Source of the DNA: Bryobacterales bacterium
GTDB lineage: Bacteria; Cyanobacteriota; Vampirovibrionia; Obscuribacterales; Obscuribacteraceae
Length of the DNA stretch: 8,456 bases
Reading direction: 5' to 3'
Assembly (NCBI GenBank): GCA_903970295.1
Contig: CAJCHQ010000433.1
Coordinates: 1-8,456, forward strand
Positions within the stretch are counted from its first letter, which is position 1. Every line of letters starts with the position of its first letter. The position numbers and the translations under genes are program-made. Shown here piece after piece: positions 1 to 6,591 of the stretch. The notes under the pieces were generated by a model. That model saw only the letters and a program-made list of their open reading frames with translations. It did no database searches and was not told where the DNA came from.

Positions 1-1
1 T

Positions 2-637
2 ACGACAAAGAACAACAAAGATTCCTTGTATGGTGGCATCGATGGTATTAACAACGGCAGATTTCGCGGCGCTAGAGAAGTGGAAGCCACACAAAACATA
101 GCGACTGCGATGAGCACCATATATGGCACTACTATCGCCGCTGGAAAACCCCTGGCCCACGACAATTTGCAACAGTTCAATTTGACCTGGGGTCACAAGT
201 TCACCGAGCGTCTTCATATGCAGTCCGAAGGCTATTTGCTTTACTCTATAGATGCGCTGCAAGGAGGCACTGTCAACTACGGCCCGCCCCGCTCGTATAA
301 CGAAGGAACTGGACCAGGAGCCTATCTTCACGGTGTGTCGTATGCCGGTGGTTTTGTCAATTACACAGCCTACAAAATTAGCGACAAGACTTATCTGTGC
401 GTCCGACCTGTCGATTATTTGATCGATCCCCGCGGTTGGCGCACCGGCTACAAGACAGCCTATGCCAGCTGGACTGTTGGTTTGATCCATCGCTTCAATG
501 ACCTTTTGTGTATTCGTCCAGAGATTAGATACGAAAGGGCGTTAAACAGTATTGATGGACAGGCAGTCACTCCATACAACAACGGCACTAAAAGGTACCA
601 GTTTACGATTGGTGCCGACCTGATCCAGAGATTCTAG
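2..637 (+). CDS. BBP2/OmpL-like outer-membrane beta-barrel porin, C-terminal part (5' end outside window)
   Basis: This is the C-terminal ~210 residues of an outer-membrane beta-barrel protein. The open frame runs in from the window edge (first full codon at 2). A TTG at 26 is not the start, because the residues before it (TTKNNKDS) align with TNNDS in the complete paralog at 1948-3582. Shared blocks are YGG(I/V), HDNLQQFN(L/V)TWGH, TGPGAYL, DPRG.RTG, RFNDLLCIRPEIRYER and the terminal GADLIQRF. The alternating aromatic/polar strands and last-residue Phe are as expected for a BAM-inserted barrel. The BBP2 (putative beta-barrel porin-2) assignment rests on recalled family patterns. Relative to the paralog it carries an extra loop of about 16 residues after the YGG strand (around 74-140 nt). 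It ends in TAG and converges with the propeller gene at 686-1930, with a 48-nt gap showing no clear terminator. The substrate is unknown. Confidence 0.85.
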   Translation, partial: TTKNNKDSLYGGIDGINNGRFRGAREVEATQNIATAMSTIYGTTIAAGKPLAHDNLQQFNLTWGHKFTERLHMQSEGYLLYSIDALQGGTVNYGPPRSYNEGTGPGAYLHGVSYAGGFVNYTAYKISDKTYLCVRPVDYLIDPRGWRTGYKTAYASWTVGLIHRFNDLLCIRPEIRYERALNSIDGQAVTPYNNGTKRYQFTIGADLIQRF

Positions 638-685
638 CTTAGACCGACTGCCCAGCTGCGTCGACCAAATCAGACCAGTGTTGCT

Positions 686-1930
686 CTAGTGCATATTGCC
701 GGTTTGGGTATGAAGAGTTGGATCGACCATAGTTGCTGGGCCAGTAGCAATGCCTCCAATTTCGACTGAGGTTACCTTCAATGTGTGACGCTGAAAATTG
801 TTTGCTGCTTCAACGTTTTCCCAAATCACGAAGACTCGACCATGGTTGATTGCCACGTCTGGGTGAACCGACGCCCCATCAATCTCGGATAAATCGAGAA
901 CATTGGAAAAGTCGTCGCAACTGTCGGCTGAGATGCGTGCGAAAATGTGTGGAGTTTCTGGGCCTGGAGTCGTGTCTGACCAGACGATCGCCACATGTCC
1001 GCTCTCGTCGGCTGTAACAGCTGGTTGAGAAGATACACCAGGGCTCGATGAGATGTTGATCGGTTTGGCAAACTTGGCGTTGCCGCCGCCTACGTCGCAC
1101 CAAATATCAGCAGCATTCTCTTTTCTAGAATTGTCTGACCAACAAATAAAGACTTTGCCCTTGCCGCAAGTCACCGCTGGGTGAGTCGAGGTGCGAATGG
1201 AATTGCTCAAATCAAGCGCTTTTAGCCAGACACCGCGCAGATTCTTCGCATAATAAATGTCCGGGCGGTGCACACCAGGACTGGCGTCTACCCAAGCCAC
1301 ATGAAGCACGTTTTTGGCGGCAGCAATGGACGGTTCAATCGAGCTGCCCGGCGTATTGCTGATGTTTGTAATGGACGAAATTTTGTTCCAGCTTTTGCCG
1401 CAGTCAATTGATGTGTAGTAGATGTCCGGGTTCAGTTGTCCCTCTTTGGTATCGCTCCAAACAATGTGCATAAAATTATCGTCGCTGAAGACAATTCTCG
1501 GGTCCAAGGATGCGCCTTCAGTGTTCGAAATATCGATAGGTTCGCTCCAAGTCTTACCGCGGTCGGTTGAATGCGAAAGGAATATATCGGGATTGTTCAA
1601 ACGCGGGTTCGTACCGCTCCAAACTGCGGCTAGCATACCGTTCCCGTTGCTGGCGATGGCGGGATTGAGAGAGAGTCCGGGAGTTTTAGAAATTTCATTT
1701 GGTTCGGTCCAGCTTTTGCCCTGGTCGGTGCTCCGGCTGTAACAAATAGCGCCAGTGTTTTTGCCCGGCTCGCGGGCTTCGTAAACGGCGTCCAGAGTGC
1801 CGTCTTTTTCAGAAGCGAGCGCAGGGCGCTGACCAGCTCCGACAATATAAGTCAACCTTTTGTCGGCTGCTAACGACCCGCTCCAAATTTGACAAATGGC
1901 AATCAGGCCCACGACCACTTTTTTTCTCAT
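686..1930 (-). CDS. Secreted Asp-box (BNR) seven-repeat beta-propeller protein A
   Basis: A 414-residue exported protein. Residues 1-21 form a signal peptide (MRKK, hydrophobic core, SLA/A cleavage). The rest is about seven repeats of ~53 residues with the pattern P.(V/I)A...G..H.VWSDT..G...PDIYY..S.D.GK.W..P.(D/N)ISNT.G, which predicts a seven-bladed beta-propeller. Canonical Asp-boxes are STDQGKSW (67-74), STDRGKTW (121-128) and SIDCGKSW (174-181). Later blades keep the VWSD strand but have decayed boxes (SADSCDDF, 335-341). Such proteins are often auto-named exo-alpha-sialidase, but I see no FRIP motif or Arg triad, so a binding or scaffold role is more likely than catalysis. It starts at ATG 1930, 17 nt after the upstream porin's stop, and is very probably cotranscribed with it. 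It is a clear paralog of the protein at 3729-4961, with the same blade order and the same Cx7C pair in blade 5. The ligand is unknown. Confidence 0.85.
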   Translation of the reverse strand: MRKKVVVGLIAICQIWSGSLAADKRLTYIVGAGQRPALASEKDGTLDAVYEAREPGKNTGAICYSRSTDQGKSWTEPNEISKTPGLSLNPAIASNGNGMLAAVWSGTNPRLNNPDIFLSHSTDRGKTWSEPIDISNTEGASLDPRIVFSDDNFMHIVWSDTKEGQLNPDIYYTSIDCGKSWNKISSITNISNTPGSSIEPSIAAAKNVLHVAWVDASPGVHRPDIYYAKNLRGVWLKALDLSNSIRTSTHPAVTCGKGKVFICWSDNSRKENAADIWCDVGGGNAKFAKPINISSSPGVSSQPAVTADESGHVAIVWSDTTPGPETPHIFARISADSCDDFSNVLDLSEIDGASVHPDVAINHGRVFVIWENVEAANNFQRHTLKVTSVEIGGIATGPATMVDPTLHTQTGNMH

Positions 1931-1945
1931 GCCGATTTTGTTTAA

Positions 1946-1950
1946 CCTCA
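1946..1950 (-). promoter_or_regulatory. Shine-Dalgarno-like TGAGG overlapping the porin stop codon
   Basis: On the minus strand the porin's TGA stop (1950-1948) forms the start of TGAGG, the only Shine-Dalgarno-like element before the propeller ATG at 1930. The spacing of 15 nt is longer than the usual 5-10 nt. Ribosomes finishing the porin would therefore be next to the propeller start, which suggests translational coupling. Propeller B at 4961 has the same TGAGG at a better 9-nt spacing. Confidence 0.4.
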
Positions 1951-3582
1951 GAATCGTTGAATCAAGTCAGCTCCGACAGTAAATTGGTACATGCGGTGAC
2001 CGTTGTCGTAAGGCGTGACCGGGATCCCCTCATGGCTGTTGAGCGAGCGTTCGTAGCGAATTTCCGGGCGAATGCAAAGTAGATCATTGAACCGATGACA
2101 CCATCCAACTGTAGCGCTGGCTAGAGTGGTAGGAAATCCAGTCCGTTCACCACGCGGATCGCCGAGAAAATCGATGGGACGAATTGTAATGTAGTCATGA
2201 TCGGTGATTTTGATGTTCGTGTAATTTACCACTCCCCAAGCCTGCGATAATCCCGGCAGATAAGCGCCTGGGCCGGTGGCCATGAAATATGGTCGCGGAG
2301 ATCCGGAAACCACTGTGCCACCGGCCAGAGCATTGATTTCATAGATGTAGTACCCCTCCGTCATCATGTGGACGCGGCGGCTGAAACGGTGTCCCCAGGT
2401 CACGTTGAACTGTTGGAGATTGTCGTGTCCTTGGTTACCGTTATTCTTGTCTGCCAATCTGTAGTGCCCGTCGTTGATCGAATTTACGCCACCATATATA
2501 GAGTCATTATTGGTTTTAGATTGCCAGCGCACGAAGGCTTCCACTGAAGGTATAGCGGCTGGGCTCCAGGGTGCGATATCATCACCGGAATGAATGCCGG
2601 CCTGCACCATCCATTGCTTGTTTAATTTAAGACTCGCTAGGATGCCTGTCTGCGTGTAGTTGTCGTAAGTGAACATAAGCGAGTGCGTCCACAAATAGTT
2701 GTCGGGTGCAAGCTGCGCTTCGATGTCAGGAGGCGAAATGTAACGCCCGGCTTTAATCACTAAACCATCGAAAAGTTTGTGGTTGCCAATTTTCGGTACG
2801 TAATAGACGCCATAGCATTCGACCGGATCCCAGGAATAGAGTTTGTTCTGGCCCAACACTTGGCCACTGGCCGGGTACCATCCATCGGATACCGTGTAGC
2901 GTGTATCGATGCCGTAAATCATGCTCAGGCGAAAGCCCCAGTCACGGTGCTCTTGTTGCACGGTGTCGGGCATGCGCTCGATGCGAAAGACTGTTTGATC
3001 CATTTCCAACTTATTCGGCACAATCGAATAAGACAGAGGGACGTTGGAATGTTTCGACGTACTGTAGTCCATACCCGGGTTCGACCAGCCATAAATTTCG
3101 ATGCGGGCTTTTTTGAGCATCGGACAGGCTTTGTAGATCTCTTTCTCGAGAGGGAAAACAGTGTTTAAGTCGGGAATGCCGATTTGCGTTTGGCCGGCGG
3201 CGCCCACATATTCGGTGCTGGGGAAGACCGGATCGAGCGGAGCCGGCAGGGCGCGCCGCTTTTCACCTTCGGGAGCGAAGGGCGTGGCTGATTGCCAGAC
3301 AGGCACCCTCGCCGCTTGGGCTGCAGGCGGAGTCGCTGCAGCCGGAGTCAGAGGCGACGGCGTCAGCGCCTCTTGGCCGGCAGGAGTGGCGGCAGAATTT
3401 TCGGCTATTTTTTGATCGTAGCGATCCCCAACAGACTCAAGCGCTTCAGCTTTTGGTCCGTGCACAGTGAGCAAAACTTGAGGCGTATTTTGACTTTGGG
3501 CTTTGGGCGTGCCGCCAAAGATAGCCAGAACGCAGAGAGCGTACATAATGGCCAACGAAAACAGTGCCGAAAAGTATCTCAC
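1948..3582 (-). CDS. BBP2/OmpL-like outer-membrane beta-barrel porin, full length
   Basis: A 544-residue outer-membrane porin. The start is a GTG at 3582, which gives an N-terminal signal sequence (hydrophobic residues 4-23) and lies 9 nt downstream of AAAGGA; no better in-frame start precedes it. Residues ~30-135 form a Pro/Ala-rich, low-complexity periplasmic segment (TPAGQ, TPSPLTPAAATPP). The barrel runs from ~155 to 544, with hallmark blocks WGFRLSMIYGIDTRYT (215-230), VIKAGRYISPPDIEAQ (275-290), FTYDNYTQTG (304-313), HDNLQQFNVTWGH (386-398) and RFNDLLCIRPEIRYER (497-512). It ends in Phe. These blocks match my recollection of the BBP2 porin family, which is found in several non-proteobacterial Gram-negatives. 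It is preceded by an 11-bp-periodic repeat array and followed after 17 nt by propeller A. Cysteines in barrel strands (266, 495, 503) are unusual for this protein class. The transported solute cannot be inferred. Confidence 0.9.
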   Translation of the reverse strand: MRYFSALFSLAIMYALCVLAIFGGTPKAQSQNTPQVLLTVHGPKAEALESVGDRYDQKIAENSAATPAGQEALTPSPLTPAAATPPAAQAARVPVWQSATPFAPEGEKRRALPAPLDPVFPSTEYVGAAGQTQIGIPDLNTVFPLEKEIYKACPMLKKARIEIYGWSNPGMDYSTSKHSNVPLSYSIVPNKLEMDQTVFRIERMPDTVQQEHRDWGFRLSMIYGIDTRYTVSDGWYPASGQVLGQNKLYSWDPVECYGVYYVPKIGNHKLFDGLVIKAGRYISPPDIEAQLAPDNYLWTHSLMFTYDNYTQTGILASLKLNKQWMVQAGIHSGDDIAPWSPAAIPSVEAFVRWQSKTNNDSIYGGVNSINDGHYRLADKNNGNQGHDNLQQFNVTWGHRFSRRVHMMTEGYYIYEINALAGGTVVSGSPRPYFMATGPGAYLPGLSQAWGVVNYTNIKITDHDYITIRPIDFLGDPRGERTGFPTTLASATVGWCHRFNDLLCIRPEIRYERSLNSHEGIPVTPYDNGHRMYQFTVGADLIQRF

Positions 3583-3627
3583 ACGGCAAAATCCTTTTGT
3601 TGTAATTGCATATCTGAACTTCTCAAC

Positions 3628-3633
3628 AATATA
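3628..3633 (-). promoter_or_regulatory. Possible -10 element for the porin/propeller A unit
   Basis: On the minus strand TATATT (5/6 to TATAAT) lies 45 nt upstream of the porin GTG and about 31 nt downstream of the heptamer array. No good -35 hexamer sits 16-18 nt before it, as could be the case for an activator-dependent promoter. Just upstream (3639-3651) is a 13-bp inverted repeat, CAATAG-C-CTATTG, that could be an operator or a leader hairpin. The evidence is weak. Confidence 0.2.
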
Positions 3634-3664
3634 TCAGCCAATAGCCTATTGCTGCGCGTCTACG

Positions 3665-3693
3665 GGATCAAGAATGGATCAAGTTTGAATCAA
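3665..3693 (-). promoter_or_regulatory. Three TTGATYC heptamers at exact 11-bp pitch: candidate OmpR/PhoB-type regulator site
   Basis: Reading the minus strand toward the porin, the heptamers are TTGATTC (3693-3687), TTGATCC (3682-3676) and TTGATCC (3671-3665), separated by 4-nt spacers AAAC and ATTC. Six of seven positions are identical in all three copies. Heptamer direct repeats with 4-bp spacers (one helical turn per copy) are the known architecture of Pho boxes and other OmpR/PhoB-family response-regulator sites. The array lies 82 nt upstream of the porin start, in the gap between propeller B and the porin, so it would most naturally control the porin/propeller A unit. The regulator's identity is not known. 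No response regulator gene is in the window. Confidence 0.45.
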
Positions 3694-3728
3694 TCAGAAA
3701 CGCTGAGCTTACATCATAGGGTCGCCAC

Positions 3729-4961
3729 TTATTGATTTGGCACGGAAGGAACGCTATGAGAAGGTACATCGACCTCTGCCGCCGGCGCGGCGACAGTTTT
3801 TTTCAACTCGTTCCGGCTCACCATTAATTGCAGTTCGGTGCCGTCCAATTCTTCCCACACAACAAACAAAGAATTGCCTGCAATCGTTACGTCTGGATGC
3901 AAAGAAATGCCGGTGGTGTTGGCTATATCGAAGACATTGGAAAAGGTTTTTGCTTGATCGAGTGAAAATCGTGCGTATATGTCTGGCTTTTCTACACCGG
4001 GGCTGCTGTCCTGCCAGACAACAGCGACGCGGCCAGAGCTGTCAACAGCCATGTCTGGCTCGCTAGAGACGCCAATAGTGCTGGAGATGTTTACAGGCTT
4101 TTTGAATTGCAATTCTGGATCGCTGCATGCCAGCCAAATGTCGGCCGCTTTTTGCTGTTCCGAATTATCAGACCAGCAAATATAGACTGTGCTCTTCCCA
4201 CAAGCAATGGCTGGATGCGCAGAATTGCGCGCTGTACTGCAAACATCGATAGGTTTGCTCCAAGCTCCATGCATCTTTCTGGCGTAGTAAATGTCAGGGC
4301 GTTTTTCGCCACTTGTGTTATCAACCCAAGCGCAGTGCACCTGCCCCTCCTCGTTGACGGTCACAGTCGGAATACTCGACACACCGACTGTGTTGCTTAT
4401 ATCGCTGGGTGCCGACCAATTTTCGCCGCCATCGCTGGAAGAACAGTAATAAATTTCTTTATTCTCTTCGCCTTTTCTGGTGTCGCACCATACGACGTGA
4501 ACAGAATTATCGGGGCCGGTCGCCAAAGCGGGTTCGGTGGATTCACCGGCGGTGTTGGATATGTCTTTTGGCAAGGTCCAGGTCTTGCCACTATCTTTGG
4601 AGCGGGCAAAATATATGTCTGGATGGGCGGCACTAGATGTAGTGTCACTCCAGACAACATCAATCGTGCCATCTTTCTCTGTGGCTACACACGGATGCGA
4701 TGAAATGCCTGGTGCATGCGAAATATTTTTTGCATCGCTCCAGGTGAGGCCATTGTCAGCACTTCTTTTGTAGTAAATGTCGGGAATTTTAGAGCCGTTT
4801 TCATAACTCTCAAAGACGATGCTGAGGTTGCCGTCTGCATCGGAGGCGATATCTGGAGCGCTGCCGGCACCTATATTGTGGATCTCTCCGGCTTGGACTG
4901 CGATATTCAGAAAATAAATGAGCGAGAGGGCCGTGACAAAAGCTAGCCTCACTCTGTTCAT
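3729..4961 (-). CDS. Secreted Asp-box (BNR) seven-repeat beta-propeller protein B
   Basis: A 410-residue exported paralog of the propeller at 686-1930. The ATG at 4961 follows TGAGG with 9-nt spacing, and the signal peptide ends near VQA/G (residue 24). Seven ~53-residue repeats follow, each opening with (H/E/I)P.(V/A/M) and carrying VVWSDT-like, (P)DIYY and DISNT strands. Asp-boxes are SADNGLTW (67-74), SKDSGKTW (121-128) and SSDGGENW (175-182); a degenerate SLDQAKTF is at 333-340. Blade 5 shares with the paralog the segment around CGKSTVYICWSDN, including a Cx7C pair (C254, C262). The C-terminal ~25 residues are a Pro/Ala/Val-rich tail (AAPAAEVDVP) rather than a propeller strand. No sialidase FRIP motif or catalytic triad is apparent, so a binding or scaffold role in the periplasm or outside the cell is inferred. 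It lies 146 nt upstream of the porin on the same strand and could be cotranscribed with it or separate. Confidence 0.85.
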   Translation of the reverse strand: MNRVRLAFVTALSLIYFLNIAVQAGEIHNIGAGSAPDIASDADGNLSIVFESYENGSKIPDIYYKRSADNGLTWSDAKNISHAPGISSHPCVATEKDGTIDVVWSDTTSSAAHPDIYFARSKDSGKTWTLPKDISNTAGESTEPALATGPDNSVHVVWCDTRKGEENKEIYYCSSSDGGENWSAPSDISNTVGVSSIPTVTVNEEGQVHCAWVDNTSGEKRPDIYYARKMHGAWSKPIDVCSTARNSAHPAIACGKSTVYICWSDNSEQQKAADIWLACSDPELQFKKPVNISSTIGVSSEPDMAVDSSGRVAVVWQDSSPGVEKPDIYARFSLDQAKTFSNVFDIANTTGISLHPDVTIAGNSLFVVWEELDGTELQLMVSRNELKKTVAAPAAEVDVPSHSVPSVPNQ

Positions 4962-5085
4962 CTGTTAATACCTCAGGACGGAAATGCCGAATTGAAAAAA
5001 ATTTTTTGACGACTCTGATTGGCGCCGAACGGATAACGCTTTTGCCACGCAAACAAGTGTGAAACAAGAACTGCACAGCTGGGAA

Positions 5086-5211
5086 TTATGATAACAGCTT
5101 GACGCCTTGGATGATTTCGTCTGCCTGCTTAAGAGAGCCTTTAAAGCCCTTGGCTGATATCGTAGGCCAACGTGAATTAGAGTCAATGTCATGAGGTCCG
5201 AATTTTTCCAG
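5086..5211 (-). pseudogene. Short coding-like stretch, possible remnant of a gene 3' end
   Basis: The minus-strand frame between TAG (5214-5212) and TAA (5088-5086) reads 41 residues beginning LEKFGPHDID and ending KQADEIIQGVKLLS. The second half looks like an amphipathic C-terminal helix, and the codon choices resemble those of the neighbouring genes. There is no ATG, GTG or TTG in the frame and no ribosome site, so it is not an intact gene. It could be the tail of a decayed gene or a chance open frame. I do not recognise the family. Confidence 0.2.
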
Positions 5212-5329
5212 CTATAAATCTCGATATGTTGTCGTTAGTGCGCGCCTGACAACCATTCGATTTGTAAAGCAAAAAGCTCACTGGCATAGCAATCGCACTT
5301 CATCGAAGGTCAAAACTATGATCTCGATC

Positions 5330-5359
5330 TTGATGTTCTCTTGATTGATAATGCATAAT
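5330..5359 (+). promoter_or_regulatory. Candidate promoter with paired TTGAT repeats for the unknown secreted gene
   Basis: TTGATG (5330-5335) and CATAAT (5354-5359, 5/6 to the -10 consensus) are 18 nt apart, a plausible sigma-70-type pair about 130 nt upstream of the ATG at 5487. A second TTGATT starts at 5341, exactly 11 bp after the first, repeating the pitch and core of the array before the porin. The two TTGAT copies could be a shorter version of the same regulator site. Only the five-base core is shared, so this is suggestive at best. Confidence 0.3.
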
Positions 5360-5486
5360 TTGTTTTCTAGATCTTGTCATCACTGATTCTTTCGAACTCC
5401 GGTTGAGGCGGTCGCCACAAACAGCTCCGCCAGAAGCAGGTCGCAATGATCGAGTTTGAGACAAAATATGTTCAGCGGAGGATCAA

Positions 5487-6590
5487 ATGGCGTTTGGCAG
5501 CAATCGACTGACGAATTTACTGATTGCCGTTTTATTTGGTGTTTTGCCGAGTTCCGCTCTGGCTGCGGCAAGTTCTCCTGACCCGGCCAGCACAAACGCA
5601 TTGAACTCGGGTGGTTCTGCTGGCGGTACCACATCTGCCGGCGGATCACAGGCTGCTAATTCGATCGCTGCTGCGGCGCCCGCTGAACAAGGCGCCAACA
5701 GTCAAGCTTTTCCGACCCAGATTTTGAAGACTGGTGTCAATTTGCAGGCAGGGGCCATCTCTGCCAATAGCCGCCAATTGGCAGAGCAATTGAATCTGTT
5801 GCCGGTGCTTATGCGCATTCAAAGTTTGCGCGGTCAGATCGACCCTACTAATTTCGAGCCGACTAACGAAAATATCGCCAAGTGCCAACAATTAACAGCT
5901 TCCACTGTTTCGGCTATGCAAATTATTGAGGAGACCGATCTAGCGATCGAATTCGTCACCGCTGAAATTGATGCTGAAGAGAATATCAACAACGAAATTT
6001 TGGCTACTTTTACATCGGCCCGCGACAAAGCCGTATTGAAAACCAATGCTTTGAGTTTCATTACCAATGGCGCTCTCTGGGCCGTTGGTGAAGGTCTAGA
6101 CATACCGACCAACACTCATCCTAATTATTCGGTCGCTTCAGGCACCTTCGGTATCCTTGCTGGTATCGTGCCGACAATCGCTTCGATGTATGCTTTAAAA
6201 CAGTTGGATGGAAAAAAAAGCATATCTGAGCGAGATCCGAACATGCTCTCTAAACTTTTTCATTATCCGACTGCGATCGATATCGACTATCCTGAGCCAG
6301 TTTGGAGGTTTTTAAACTCGCCGCCGGCCAATGAAGCGAAAGGCAAAACTCGGCGCGACCAACTGATCGACCGCTGGATCTCAGACAAAAACATTTCCAA
6401 TTTTACCGACCGCACGTCCACCAAACAGTTAGATGTAATTACTGCCAGTGTGCCGCAGAAAAAGGGACTATCGATTTCCACTTTGAACACCAGGCAGTCA
6501 ATGTTGCAACAATTGGAATCAGAGATCTTAAAGATGAAGCGCCTTTTGTATGAACTATCTATGGTCGTCAGCGGTAAGAAACAAGTTTAA
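5487..6590 (+). CDS. Exported/membrane-associated helical protein of unknown function
   Basis: A 367-residue protein I cannot assign to a family. The start is ATG 5487, 5 nt after GGAGG (5477-5481). Residues 1-27 form a signal peptide with an ALA/A cleavage site. Residues 28-75 are a low-complexity Ala/Ser/Gly linker. A long helical, acidic region follows (~95-186, including IIEETDLAIEF and IDAEENINNE). Two moderately hydrophobic segments at ~189-204 (ALSFITNGALWAVGEG) and ~218-237 (centre GILAGIVPTIASMYAL) could be a membrane hairpin. Residues ~240-325 are a charged, Pro-containing region (YPTAIDIDYPEPVW), and ~330-360 is a coiled-coil-like helix (MLQQLESEILKMKRLLYEL). It stands alone on the plus strand, diverging from propeller B and converging with kdpC one nucleotide from its stop. 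Context gives no clear function; an envelope-anchored structural or accessory protein is possible. Confidence 0.75.
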   Translation: MAFGSNRLTNLLIAVLFGVLPSSALAAASSPDPASTNALNSGGSAGGTTSAGGSQAANSIAAAAPAEQGANSQAFPTQILKTGVNLQAGAISANSRQLAEQLNLLPVLMRIQSLRGQIDPTNFEPTNENIAKCQQLTASTVSAMQIIEETDLAIEFVTAEIDAEENINNEILATFTSARDKAVLKTNALSFITNGALWAVGEGLDIPTNTHPNYSVASGTFGILAGIVPTIASMYALKQLDGKKSISERDPNMLSKLFHYPTAIDIDYPEPVWRFLNSPPANEAKGKTRRDQLIDRWISDKNISNFTDRTSTKQLDVITASVPQKKGLSISTLNTRQSMLQQLESEILKMKRLLYELSMVVSGKKQV

Positions 6591-6591
6591 A

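Larger units (their letters stand above)
4962..5486. other. 525-nt gene-poor region between divergent genes
   Basis: This region lies between the divergent starts of propeller B (minus, 4961) and the unknown secreted protein (plus, 5487), so it must hold promoters for both. The sequence shows TGAGG, the propeller B ribosome site, at 4971-4975. An A/T palindrome (A6T6 core, about 4996-5007) may bend DNA. There is a 41-codon open stretch on the minus strand (5086-5211) and a candidate plus-strand promoter at 5330-5359. I found no convincing promoter for propeller B, no tRNA-like cloverleaf and no riboswitch that I recognise. Confidence 0.6.

Noticed and set aside
638..685. Possible bidirectional terminator between the converging porin and propeller A
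   Set aside because: The 48 nt contain no stem longer than a few bases and no T-run on either strand.
686..1930. Annotation as exo-alpha-sialidase
   Set aside because: Only Asp-box repeats support it; the FRIP motif and catalytic Arg triad are not seen and the repeat number is seven.
4107..4703. 198-codon plus-strand open frame opposite propeller B
   Set aside because: An antisense shadow of the propeller repeats; no signal sequence, ribosome site or domain pattern, while the minus-strand frame is clearly coding.
4994..5010. A7T6 tract as an intrinsic terminator or attachment site
   Set aside because: No GC-rich stem next to it and no flanking duplication; at most a bent-DNA element near the propeller B start.
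4965..5192. Minus-strand 75-codon open frame upstream of propeller B
   Set aside because: Its product has no protein-like pattern, it overlaps the propeller B ribosome site, and a different frame over 5086-5211 looks more coding-like.
5228..5253. Inverted repeat GTTGTC...GACAAC in the intergenic gap
   Set aside because: Only 6-bp arms around a 14-nt loop, no U-tract and no link to a start site; expected by chance in 500 nt.
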